Shown: one piece after another, positions 1 to 5,103 of the stretch
How the letters are laid out: each line of letters begins with the position of its first letter
Position numbering within the stretch: position 1 is the stretch's first letter
Assembly (NCBI GenBank): GCA_902773195.1
Contig: CACYDL010000237.1
Span: 1-9,446, forward strand
Direction: 5' to 3'
Length of the DNA: 9,446 bases
Source: an uncultured Lachnospiraceae bacterium
GTDB lineage: Bacteria; Bacillota_A; Clostridia; Lachnospirales; Lachnospiraceae
Notes under the pieces: model-generated
What the model was told of the DNA's origin: nothing
Databases searched by the model: none
What the model saw: only the letters and a program-made list of their open reading frames with translations
Position numbers and translations under genes: made by a program

Positions 1-200
1 ACGAGACGGCGATCCAGTGCGGCTTCTGCAGCCCTGGCTTCATCCTCACGGCGAAGGAGATCCTGGATTCCGGAAAGCTTTACACCGACGACGAGCTGAG
101 AAAGCTGCTGTCGGGCCATCTCTGCCGCTGCACCGGCTATGAGAACATCCTGAAGGCCGTCAGGAAGACGATGCTGGCCAGGCACGGCAAAAAAGAGTAA
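1..200 (+). CDS. [2Fe-2S] subunit of xanthine dehydrogenase / CO dehydrogenase family, 3' end only
   Basis: The reading frame is open from the left edge (first full codon at base 3) to a TAA at 198-200, giving the last 65 residues of a protein whose start lies outside. It carries CGFC (residues 6-9 of the fragment) and CRCTGY (41-46), the CxxC...CxC arrangement that binds the helical-domain [2Fe-2S] cluster in small subunits of molybdenum hydroxylases (XdhC/CoxS/HcrC-like). In that family the subunit passes electrons between the molybdopterin subunit and FAD. The substrate cannot be told from this piece. It could also be the C-terminal part of an iron-sulfur domain in a larger selenium-dependent hydroxylase, but a stop 22 residues after the last cysteine fits a separate small subunit. 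It has no evident functional link to the translation genes that follow, and no terminator is seen between it and the next promoter. The family call is firm; the specific enzyme is unknown. Confidence 0.85.
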   Translation, partial: ETAIQCGFCSPGFILTAKEILDSGKLYTDDELRKLLSGHLCRCTGYENILKAVRKTMLARHGKKE

Positions 201-220
201 CGGGTGTAAAGAGAAAATGC

Positions 221-249
221 TTGACAGAGGGAGAGCGATCGTATAAGAT
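221..249 (+). promoter_or_regulatory. Sigma-A-type promoter for the ylxM-ffh operon
   Basis: A perfect -35 hexamer TTGACA lies at 221-226. Candidate -10 boxes are TATAAG at 242-247 (5/6 match, 15-base spacer) or TAAGAT at 244-249 (4/6 match, 17-base spacer). Either would place the transcription start near 254-258. It sits 20 bases after the stop of the preceding [2Fe-2S] gene, so it would separate the housekeeping operon from that gene. The same TTG is also the first codon of the longest ylxM frame, and the two readings compete. The call rests on sequence match only. Confidence 0.6.
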
Positions 250-256
250 GTCCGTT

Positions 257-571
257 ATGGACAAACGATACGAGGAGGCTCTCCTCTTTGATTTTTACGG
301 AGAACTGCTCACGGAGCGGCAGAAGCAGATCTTTCAGGCGGTCGTCATGGAGGACCTGTCGCTCAGCGAGGTCGGCGGGGAATACGGGATCACGCGTCAG
401 GGCGTGCACGACATGATCAAGCGGTGCGGCCGGATTCTCGCCGGGTACGAGGAAAAGCTCGGGCTGGTGAGGCGTTTCCTGGACGTGAAGGCCAGGGCGG
501 AGAAGATCCGCGCCCTGACCGGCGACGAGCGCATATCCCGCCTCGCGGATGAGATTCTGGAGGAGCTTTGA
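257..571 (+). CDS. ylxM: YlxM/p13-like SRP-associated DNA-binding-type protein
   Basis: This 104-residue protein has the YlxM family layout: a helical N-terminus (DFYGELLTERQKQIF), then a helix-turn-helix (LSLSEVGGEYGITRQGVHDMIKR, split here as LSLSEVGGEYG plus ITRQGVHDMIKR) of the sigma-70 region 4 type, then a charged helical tail. YlxM is almost always next to ffh and is thought to modulate the signal recognition particle; its molecular role is poorly defined. The frame can be extended upstream to TTG 221 or ATG 248, but 221 coincides with a -35 box and 248 with the -10 region, and family members begin close to the MDKRYEEALLFDFYG stretch, so ATG 257 is preferred. No good Shine-Dalgarno precedes 257, so translation may be from a very short or leaderless mRNA. 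The stop lies 3 bases before ffh, which suggests coupling. Family identity is confident, the start less so. Confidence 0.88.
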   Translation: MDKRYEEALLFDFYGELLTERQKQIFQAVVMEDLSLSEVGGEYGITRQGVHDMIKRCGRILAGYEEKLGLVRRFLDVKARAEKIRALTGDERISRLADEILEEL

Positions 572-574
572 CGG

Positions 575-1927
575 ATGGCATTTGAAGGATTAACGGAAAA
601 ACTGCAGAACGTATTCCGCTCGCTTCGCAGCAAAGGCCGTCTGACCGAGGACGACGTCCGGGAAGCGATGAAAGAAGTGAAAATGGCGCTGCTGGAGGCG
701 GATGTCAATTTCAAGGTCGTCAAGAACTTCACGCGGGCGGTCGAGAACAAGGCGATCGGCGAGGACGTGATGAACGGCCTCAATCCGGGACAGATGGTCA
801 TCAAGATCGTCCACGACGAGATGGTGGAGCTGATGGGCTCCGACACCACGGAGATCCCTCTCAACCAGAGCGGCCTCACGGTTGTCATGATGGCGGGCCT
901 TCAGGGCTCGGGAAAAACCACCACCGCCGCGAAGCTGGCGGGCAAGTACCGGGCGAAGGGGAAGCGGCCCCTGCTCGTCGCCTGCGACGTGTACCGGCCC
1001 GGCGCCATCAGCCAGCTTGAGACGAACGGTTCCCGGGTGGGCGTCCCCGTCTTCAAGATGGGGGACAAGAAAGATCCCGTGGACATCGCGAAGGCCGGCG
1101 CAGCCTACGCCGAGGCCAACGGCTTCAATCTGGTCTTCATCGACACGGCGGGCCGCCTTCAGATCGACGACGACATGATGAAGGAGCTCCGGAACATCAA
1201 GAAGGAGATCCACGTCGACTGCACCATCCTCGTGGTGGACGCGATGACGGGCCAGGAGGCGGTGAACGTCGCCAAGACCTTCGCCTACAAGGTGGGCATC
1301 GACGGCATCGCCCTCACCAAGTGCGACGGCGATACGCGAGGGGGCGCGGCCCTCTCGGTCCGGCAGATGACCGGAAAACCCATCCTCTACGTCGGAATGG
1401 GCGAGAAGATGGAGGACCTCGAGCAGTTCTATCCCGACCGCATCGCCAAGCGGATCCTCGGGATGGGAGACGTCATGACGCTGATCGAGAAGGCTCAGGA
1501 GAGCATCGACGAGCAGAAGGCCGCCGAGATGGAGAAGAAATTCCGCAAGGCGAGCTTCGGTTTTGACGACTATCTGACGAGCATGGAGCAGATGAAGAAG
1601 ATGGGCGGCCTAGAGAGCATTCTCTCGATGCTTCCGGGCGTCGGCGGAAAGGCCTCCGAGCTCTCCGGCATGATCGACGAGGGCGCCATCAAAAAGACGG
1701 AGGCCATGATCCTCTCGATGACCCCCGAGGAGCGGGCGAATCCCGATCTGCTCAACGTCTCGAGGAAGCACAGAATCGCCCGGGGCTCGGGATGCGACAT
1801 CAGCGAGGTCAACCGCCTGGTGAAGCAGTTCGAGCAGGCCAGGAAGATGATGAAGCAGATGCCCGGCATGATGAAGAAGGGCAGAGGAGGCCTCGGAAAG
1901 CTCGGCGGCCTCAAGCTCCCGTTCTGA
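575..1927 (+). CDS. ffh: Signal recognition particle GTPase Ffh (SRP54)
   Basis: This 450-residue protein is full length for Ffh. The N domain covers about residues 1-85. The GTPase domain follows: G1 GLQGSGKTT at 108-116, the SRP-specific DVYRPGA at 138-144, G3 DTAGR at 190-194 and G4 TKCD at 248-251 within [10 protein letters not shown]. The M domain takes up the last 150 or so residues; it has the RNA-binding segment [16 protein letters not shown] and a methionine-rich C-terminus ([12 protein letters not shown]). Ffh binds signal sequences emerging from the ribosome together with the SRP RNA and docks with FtsY at the membrane. The ATG at 575 has GGAGGAG at 559-565, nine bases upstream and inside the ylxM 3' end, so translation is probably coupled. 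The usual DVYRPAA reads DVYRPGA here, a mild substitution. No SRP RNA gene or ftsY lies in the window. Downstream is a 157-base structured gap before rpsP. Confidence 0.97.
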   Translation: MAFEGLTEKLQNVFRSLRSKGRLTEDDVREAMKEVKMALLEADVNFKVVKNFTRAVENKAIGEDVMNGLNPGQMVIKIVHDEMVELMGSDTTEIPLNQSGLTVVMMAGLQGSGKTTTAAKLAGKYRAKGKRPLLVACDVYRPGAISQLETNGSRVGVPVFKMGDKKDPVDIAKAGAAYAEANGFNLVFIDTAGRLQIDDDMMKELRNIKKEIHVDCTILVVDAMTGQEAVNVAKTFAYKVGIDGIALTKCDGDTRGGAALSVRQMTGKPILYVGMGEKMEDLEQFYPDRIAKRILGMGDVMTLIEKAQESIDEQKAAEMEKKFRKASFGFDDYLTSMEQMKKMGGLESILSMLPGVGGKASELSGMIDEGAIKKTEAMILSMTPEERANPDLLNVSRKHRIARGSGCDISEVNRLVKQFEQARKMMKQMPGMMKKGRGGLGKLGGLKLPF

Positions 1928-1965
1928 GCCGCGGCATACAGGGCAAAACAGGATGCAGGTTGAAA

Positions 1966-2039
1966 CCGGCCGGCCGCCAAAGGGACGGCGCGCCGGATCA
2001 GCGCGGCAGGCTCTTGAAGCCTTAGGTCCCGGGAGGGAC
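1966..2039 (+). other. Three consecutive hairpins in the ffh-rpsP spacer
   Basis: Three inverted repeats follow each other in the 157-base gap. The first pairs 1966-1976 with 1986-1996 (nine G-C pairs around a 2x2 mismatch, loop of nine). The second pairs AGGCT 2008-2012 with AGCCT 2018-2022. The third pairs GTCCC 2026-2030 with GGGAC 2035-2039 around a GGGA loop. None is followed by a run of T, so they do not look like intrinsic terminators. They could be a structured leader for rpsP, mRNA processing or stability elements, or chance pairing in GC-rich DNA. No promoter was found between ffh and rpsP, so the element would lie within the operon transcript. Confidence 0.5.
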
Positions 2040-2084
2040 GGCCGCATAAACAGATCAAAGTATTTTTCAGGAGGAAGAAACAAA

Positions 2085-2327
2085 ATGGTCAAGATCAGAT
2101 TAACGAGAATCGGCAAGAAGAAGGCACCGCTTTACAGAATCATCGTCGCGGACGCGAGATCCCCGAGAGACGGAAGATTCATCGAGGAGATCGGAACCTA
2201 TGATCCGGCCCAGGAGCCCAGCCAGTTCAAGATCGACGAAGAAGCGGCGAAGAAGTGGCTTCAGAACGGCGCCCAGCCGACGGCGGAAGTTGCGAAGCTT
2301 CTGAAGATTGCCGGAATCTCGAAGTAA
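2085..2327 (+). CDS. rpsP: 30S ribosomal protein S16
   Basis: This 80-residue protein matches bS16 throughout: the [19 protein letters not shown] opening, [21 protein letters not shown], and the C-terminal helix with [14 protein letters not shown]16 is an early-binding protein of the 30S body that stabilises folding of 16S rRNA. The open frame continues upstream to ATG 1953, but that segment has no family similarity and spans the hairpin region. The ATG at 2085 has AGGAGG at 2069-2074, ten bases away, and gives the normal family start and length. The gene order ffh-rpsP-khpA-rimM-trmD is widely conserved in Firmicutes and groups S16 with RimM, another 30S-assembly protein. Confidence 0.97.
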   Translation: MVKIRLTRIGKKKAPLYRIIVADARSPRDGRFIEEIGTYDPAQEPSQFKIDEEAAKKWLQNGAQPTAEVAKLLKIAGISK

Positions 2328-2375
2328 ACAGGCACCTTCAGACAGGCAGAAGCATCAGTGCGTTCCCGGAGGGTC

Positions 2376-2396
2376 CGCCGGAGGAAGCGTCCGGCG
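2376..2396 (+). terminator. Strong hairpin in the rpsP-khpA spacer; partial terminator or attenuator candidate
   Basis: CGCCGGA at 2376-2382 pairs perfectly with TCCGGCG at 2390-2396 around a seven-base loop (GGAAGCG). It is followed by TTATT at 2397-2401, a short T-rich stretch weaker than a classical terminator tail. Since khpA, rimM and trmD have no other visible promoter, complete termination here would cut them off. Partial read-through, or a 3'-end stabilising role for the abundant rpsP message, is more plausible. Whether it terminates at all is inference. Confidence 0.45.
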
Positions 2397-2453
2397 TTAT
2401 TCGGCGCATCGCCACGGCCCCCGGAGGCACGGGTCTGTTATGAAGCATGACAT

Positions 2454-2460
2454 GGAGGTG
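2454..2460 (+). promoter_or_regulatory. Shine-Dalgarno that bears on the khpA start
   Basis: GGAGGTG at 2454-2460 lies one base before ATG 2462, which is unusually close, but its GGAGG core is six bases before TTG 2465, a normal distance. The family N-terminus MKELVEVIAKALVD matches initiation at TTG 2465. The two starts differ by one residue. Confidence 0.5.
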
Positions 2461-2461
2461 A

Positions 2462-2695
2462 ATGTTGAAAGAGTTAGTCGAGGTTATCGCGAAGGCTCTG
2501 GTCGACCATCCCGATGAGGTGGTCGTGACGGAGACGAAAGAAGACGGACAGACTTTGATCGAGCTTCGTGTCGCCCAGTCCGATATGGGCAAGGTGATCG
2601 GGAAGCAGGGGAGGATCGCCAAGGCGATCCGGGCCGTCGTAAAGGCCGCTTCCACGAAGACGGATGAGAAAGTCGTCGTCGATATCAACTCGTAA
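2462..2695 (+). CDS. khpA: KH-domain RNA-binding protein KhpA (YlqC)
   Basis: This protein of 76-77 residues consists of one type II KH domain. The opening (M)LKELVEVIAKALVDHPDEV is characteristic of the family, and VIGKQGRIAKAIR holds the nucleic-acid-binding GxxG loop (GKQG, residues 47-50). KhpA pairs with KhpB (Jag/EloR) as an RNA-binding chaperone; in streptococci and related bacteria the pair affects cell elongation and many transcripts including small RNAs. khpB is not in this window. The gene stands between rpsP and rimM as in many Firmicutes. The YlqD gene found next to it in Bacillus is absent. A strong hairpin and a GC-rich spacer precede it. Start may be TTG 2465 rather than ATG 2462. 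Confidence 0.94.
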   Translation: MLKELVEVIAKALVDHPDEVVVTETKEDGQTLIELRVAQSDMGKVIGKQGRIAKAIRAVVKAASTKTDEKVVVDINS

Positions 2696-2712
2696 GAAGG
2701 CACGGTGCCGGT

Positions 2713-3219
2713 ATGCTGGAGAAGCTTGAAATCGGTATTATTTCTTCGACCCACGGGCTGCGGGGAGAGGTGAACGTCTATCCCACCACCGACGAGCCCG
2801 GCAGGTTCCGGGATCTCGAGAAGGTCCTGCTGGACCTGGGCCGGGGGGAGCGCGAGCTGACCGTGGAGAGAACGGCCTTCTTCAAGGGCCGTCCCATACT
2901 GAAATTCAAAGAGATCGACACCATCGAGGACGCGCAGAAGATCAGGGGCGGAACCCTGCTGGTCAGACGGGAGGACGCCATCCCTCTCGAAGAGGGGGAA
3001 TACTTCATCGGCGACCTCATCGGCAGCCGCATCCTGGCGGAAGGCCAGGAGGAGGATTTCGGCGTGCTGAAGGACGTCATCCGCACGGGAGCCAACGACG
3101 TCTACGTGATCGAAAGACCCGACGGATCGGTGAGATATCTCCCGGCCGTGAAGGAGTTCGTGCTGTCGGTGGACGCGGAATCGCAGGAGATCCGTGTGAG
3201 GATCCCGAGGGAGATCTGA
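2713..3219 (+). CDS. rimM: Ribosome maturation factor RimM
   Basis: This 168-residue protein has the normal length and two-domain structure of RimM. The N-terminal RimM domain carries GIISSTHGLRGEVNVYP, followed by TTDEPGRF, and the C-terminal PRC barrel begins near EYFIGDLIG (about residue 96) and includes the conserved YLPAVKEFV. RimM binds S19 and helps mature the 3' (head) domain of the 30S subunit. The ATG at 2713 is 17 bases after the khpA stop. Its nearest purine-rich site, AGAAGG at 2695-2700, is 12 bases away, with a small inverted repeat (GGCACGGTGCC, 2699-2709) between; this is a poor ribosome-binding site by spacing alone. The stop is one base before trmD, so the pair is probably co-translated. 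Confidence 0.96.
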   Translation: MLEKLEIGIISSTHGLRGEVNVYPTTDEPGRFRDLEKVLLDLGRGERELTVERTAFFKGRPILKFKEIDTIEDAQKIRGGTLLVRREDAIPLEEGEYFIGDLIGSRILAEGQEEDFGVLKDVIRTGANDVYVIERPDGSVRYLPAVKEFVLSVDAESQEIRVRIPREI

Positions 3220-3220
3220 C

Positions 3221-3964
3221 TTGGAATATTACGTACTCACTCTGTTTCCGGATATGATCCGGGACGGGCTTCACACCAGCATCATAGGGAGAGCGATCGA
3301 GGACGGGCTTCTCAGTCTGGAGGCGGTGAATATCCGCGATTACACGAAGAGCCGCCACGGAAAGACGGACGACTACCCCTACGGAGGGGGCGCCGGCATG
3401 GTGATGCAGGCCCAGCCCGTCTACGACGCGTGGAAATCCGTCGCGGACCGTCTGGATTATCAGCCCAGGGTCGTCTATCTGACGCCCCAGGGAAAGGTCT
3501 TCAACCAGGCGATGGCGAAGGAATTCGCCCTTGGCAGAGGCATCGTCTTTCTCTGCGGCCATTACGAGGGCGTCGACGAGAGAGTGCTCGACGAGATCGT
3601 GACGGATCACGTCTCGATCGGGGATTTCGTCCTCACCGGAGGCGAGCTCCCCGCGATGTGCATGATCGACGCCATATCCAGGATGATTCCCGGCGTTCTT
3701 CACAACGACGAGTCGGCGGAGGATGATTCCTTCGGAGGGGGACTGCTGGAATTTCCCCAGTATTCCCGCCCCGAGGTGTGGAACGGGAGGGCGGTCCCCC
3801 CGATCCTTCTGTCCGGCGATCACGCGAAGGTCGACGCGTGGAGGCGGGAGCAGTCCCTGATCCGCACGGCGGAACGCCGGCCGGATCTTCTCGGGAGCGC
3901 GGCAATCAGTCCGAGAGAACGGGAATTTATCAGGAATTATCTTGCAAATAAAGACGGCATATAG
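3221..3964 (+). CDS. trmD: tRNA (guanine-N1-)-methyltransferase TrmD
   Basis: This 247-residue protein has every landmark of TrmD. LTLFPDMI opens the protein; DDYPYGGGAGMVMQ lies near 50-63; the deep trefoil-knot AdoMet site is formed by YLTPQGK, GHYEGVDER (113-121) and SIGDFVLTGGELPA (132-145). The DDSFGGGLLEFPQYSRP segment holds the probable catalytic aspartate at 169, and WRREQSL and RRPDLL close the C-terminal domain. It methylates G37 next to the anticodon of certain tRNAs and prevents +1 frameshifting. The start is TTG at 3221, supported by GAGGGAG at 3207-3213, seven bases upstream, and by the family N-terminus. It follows rimM by one base. The promoter for rplS overlaps its last codons and stop. 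Confidence 0.97.
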   Translation: MEYYVLTLFPDMIRDGLHTSIIGRAIEDGLLSLEAVNIRDYTKSRHGKTDDYPYGGGAGMVMQAQPVYDAWKSVADRLDYQPRVVYLTPQGKVFNQAMAKEFALGRGIVFLCGHYEGVDERVLDEIVTDHVSIGDFVLTGGELPAMCMIDAISRMIPGVLHNDESAEDDSFGGGLLEFPQYSRPEVWNGRAVPPILLSGDHAKVDAWRREQSLIRTAERRPDLLGSAAISPREREFIRNYLANKDGI

Positions 3965-3970
3965 TATTAT
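3942..3970 (+). promoter_or_regulatory. Promoter for rplS within the trmD 3' end
   Basis: TTGCAA at 3942-3947 (4/6 match to the -35 consensus) and TATTAT at 3965-3970 (5/6 match to the -10) are separated by exactly 17 bases. The trmD stop TAG at 3962-3964 lies between them. The AT-rich composition stands out in this GC-rich window. Transcription would begin near 3977, giving an rplS leader of about 80 bases. Read-through from trmD may add to rplS expression. Confidence 0.62.
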
Positions 3971-3990
3971 ATTAAAGCTGTCTGCAAAAA

Positions 3991-4038
3991 AGATGGTCCT
4001 CTTGCCGCATGATGATGAAAGGCAATGAACATCCATTT
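3991..4038 (+). ncRNA. L19-type ribosomal protein leader upstream of rplS
   Basis: Two nested stems can be drawn. The outer one pairs AGATGG 3991-3996 with CCATTT 4033-4038 (one G-U pair). The inner one pairs TTGCC 4002-4006 with GGCAA 4021-4025, closing a 14-base loop. Asymmetric internal loops separate them (3997-4001 and 4026-4032). The position, size and two-stem shape agree with the L19 leader known upstream of rplS in Firmicutes, by which L19 is thought to repress its own synthesis. The element ends six bases before the AAGGAG site of rplS. Assignment to that RNA family is from memory and by eye; no covariance model was run. Confidence 0.65.
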
Positions 4039-4043
4039 AAGAT

Positions 4044-4049
4044 AAGGAG
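4044..4049 (+). promoter_or_regulatory. Shine-Dalgarno that fixes the rplS start
   Basis: AAGGAG at 4044-4049 is seven bases before ATG 4057. The longer in-frame starts at 4009 and 4012 have no such site and lie inside the leader hairpin loop, so they are not the translation start. Confidence 0.85.
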
Positions 4050-4056
4050 CAAAGTT

Positions 4057-4404
4057 ATGAACGAAATCATCAGAAAGATCGAAGAAGCGCAGCTCAAGGA
4101 GAGCATTGCCGAGTTCCGTGTCGGGGACACCGTCCGCGTGCACGGAAAGATCAAAGAAGGAAACCGCGAAAGAATTCAGGTGTTCGAGGGCGTCGTGCTG
4201 AAGAGACAGGGCGGCGGCAACCGCGCCACCTTTACCGTCAGAAAGATTTCCAACGGCATCGGCGTCGAGAAGACGTGGCCGCTTCACTCTCCCAACGTGG
4301 AGAAGATCGAAGTCGTCCGTCACGGCAAGGTCAGAAGAGCCAAGCTCAATTACCTGAGACAGCGTTCCGGCAAGAGCGCCAAGGTCAAGGAGATCATCCG
4401 GTAA
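4057..4404 (+). CDS. rplS: 50S ribosomal protein L19
   Basis: This 115-residue protein has the exact usual length of bL19. Diagnostic stretches are [31 protein letters not shown], the [21 protein letters not shown] segment (read as [13 protein letters not shown] plus KTWPLHSP) and [20 protein letters not shown] at the C-terminus. L19 lies at the interface of the 30S and 50S subunits and contributes to an intersubunit bridge. The ATG at 4057 is chosen for its Shine-Dalgarno site and family N-terminus (MNEIIRKIE). A promoter and an L19-type leader precede it, suggesting autoregulation separate from the upstream operon. The 112-base gap after it, before lepB, holds a weak hairpin. Confidence 0.97.
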   Translation: MNEIIRKIEEAQLKESIAEFRVGDTVRVHGKIKEGNRERIQVFEGVVLKRQGGGNRATFTVRKISNGIGVEKTWPLHSPNVEKIEVVRHGKVRRAKLNYLRQRSGKSAKVKEIIR

Positions 4405-4448
4405 GGAAGAACTCAGACAGGGTTTATTTCAGATCATATCAGGGGGAT

Positions 4449-4483
4449 GGGAGTCCGATGCAGATTCCGTCTCCCTTATTTGT
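4449..4483 (+). terminator. Weak terminator or attenuator between rplS and lepB
   Basis: Two alternative stems are possible: GGGAG 4449-4453 with CTCCC 4471-4475, or GGAGTC 4450-4455 with GATTCC 4463-4468 (one G-U pair, seven-base loop). TTATTTGT follows the CTCCC arm at 4476-4483. The pairing is modest and the T tract is interrupted, so at most partial termination is expected, lowering lepB-to-pgeF expression relative to rplS. The rest of the gap (4405-4448 and 4484-4516) shows no convincing promoter: TATAAA at 4483-4488 lacks a fitting -35. Confidence 0.35.
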
Positions 4484-4516
4484 ATAAATACTAAGGTGAT
4501 GTCCGAGGTTTGAGCC

Positions 4517-5092
4517 ATGGCAAAGTCAGTCACGAAAACCGAGATCAACCGCCGCGTCAGGCGCGAGAAAAACAGAAAGATCCTGAAGACGATTCTCGAG
4601 CTCTGCGTCGTCCTCCTTCTGTCGGCGGCGGCCGCCACCGTCTTCTTCGGATCCGTCATGATTCAGGAGAACTCCATGAATCCCACGCTGGCCAGCGGGG
4701 ACCGGGCCTTCGTGAACCGGGCGGCCTACGTCGTCACGGGCGTCAGGAGAGGCGACGTCATCGCCTACCGCAGCAGCAACGAGATCGACGCCGGCATCCA
4801 CGTCAAGCGAGTCGTGGCCCTTCCGGGCGAGACGATCCAGATCAGGGACGGCCTGATTCTGATCGACGGGAAGACCTATATCGAGAATCAGGAATTCCCC
4901 AACATCACCAATCCCGGCATCGCCGAGAACGGCGTGCGTCTCGCCGCCGACGAGTATTTCGTCCTGGGCGACAACCGGAACAACAGCGAGGACAGCCGTT
5001 TCGCGGACGTGGGCAATATCGATAAGGGCAGCATCATCGGAAAAGTCTGGTTTATCGGGCAGCCGTCCCGCCGGGCGGGCTTTGTGAGATAA
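4517..5092 (+). CDS. lepB: Type I signal peptidase
   Basis: This 191-residue enzyme is of the short Gram-positive type with one N-terminal membrane anchor (about residues 24-46, after a basic cytoplasmic segment RRVRREKNRK). The catalytic serine is S53 in ENSMNPTL and the catalytic lysine K97 in VKRVVALPGE; the conserved GDNRNNSEDSR motif is at 151-161. It cleaves signal peptides of exported preproteins on the outer face of the membrane. The ATG at 4517 has GAGG at 4505-4508, eight bases upstream. A five-codon ATG-to-TGA frame at 4499-4513 lies just before it but lacks a properly spaced ribosome-binding site. lepB between rplS and rbgA is common in Firmicutes. Its stop overlaps the Shine-Dalgarno of rbgA. 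Confidence 0.96.
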   Translation: MAKSVTKTEINRRVRREKNRKILKTILELCVVLLLSAAAATVFFGSVMIQENSMNPTLASGDRAFVNRAAYVVTGVRRGDVIAYRSSNEIDAGIHVKRVVALPGETIQIRDGLILIDGKTYIENQEFPNITNPGIAENGVRLAADEYFVLGDNRNNSEDSRFADVGNIDKGSIIGKVWFIGQPSRRAGFVR

Positions 5093-5103
5093 GGAGTCGA
5101 AGA

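Noticed and set aside
590..1213. 207-codon open frame on the - strand opposite ffh
   Set aside because: Shadow of the ffh reading frame; no family similarity.
2029..2041. 13-base repeat CCGGGAGGGACGG, also found at 5948-5960 in rbgA
   Set aside because: A pair of identical 13-mers is about what chance allows in a GC-rich 9.4 kb window, and the second copy is inside coding sequence.
2014..2050. Possible promoter for rpsP (TTGAAG with CATAAA)
   Set aside because: The spacing between the two elements is about 25 bases, too long, and the match to consensus is poor.
1953..2084. 44-residue N-terminal extension of S16 from ATG 1953
   Set aside because: No similarity to S16, passes through the hairpin region, and the internal ATG 2085 has a strong Shine-Dalgarno and the family N-terminus.
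3077..4036. 319-codon open frame on the - strand opposite rimM 3' end, trmD and the rplS leader
   Set aside because: Antisense to confident genes and to a likely RNA leader; no recognisable motif, low-complexity GC-driven composition.
4483..4488. TATAAA as a -10 box for lepB
   Set aside because: No acceptable -35 hexamer 15-19 bases upstream, and the upstream TG is not spaced as in an extended -10.
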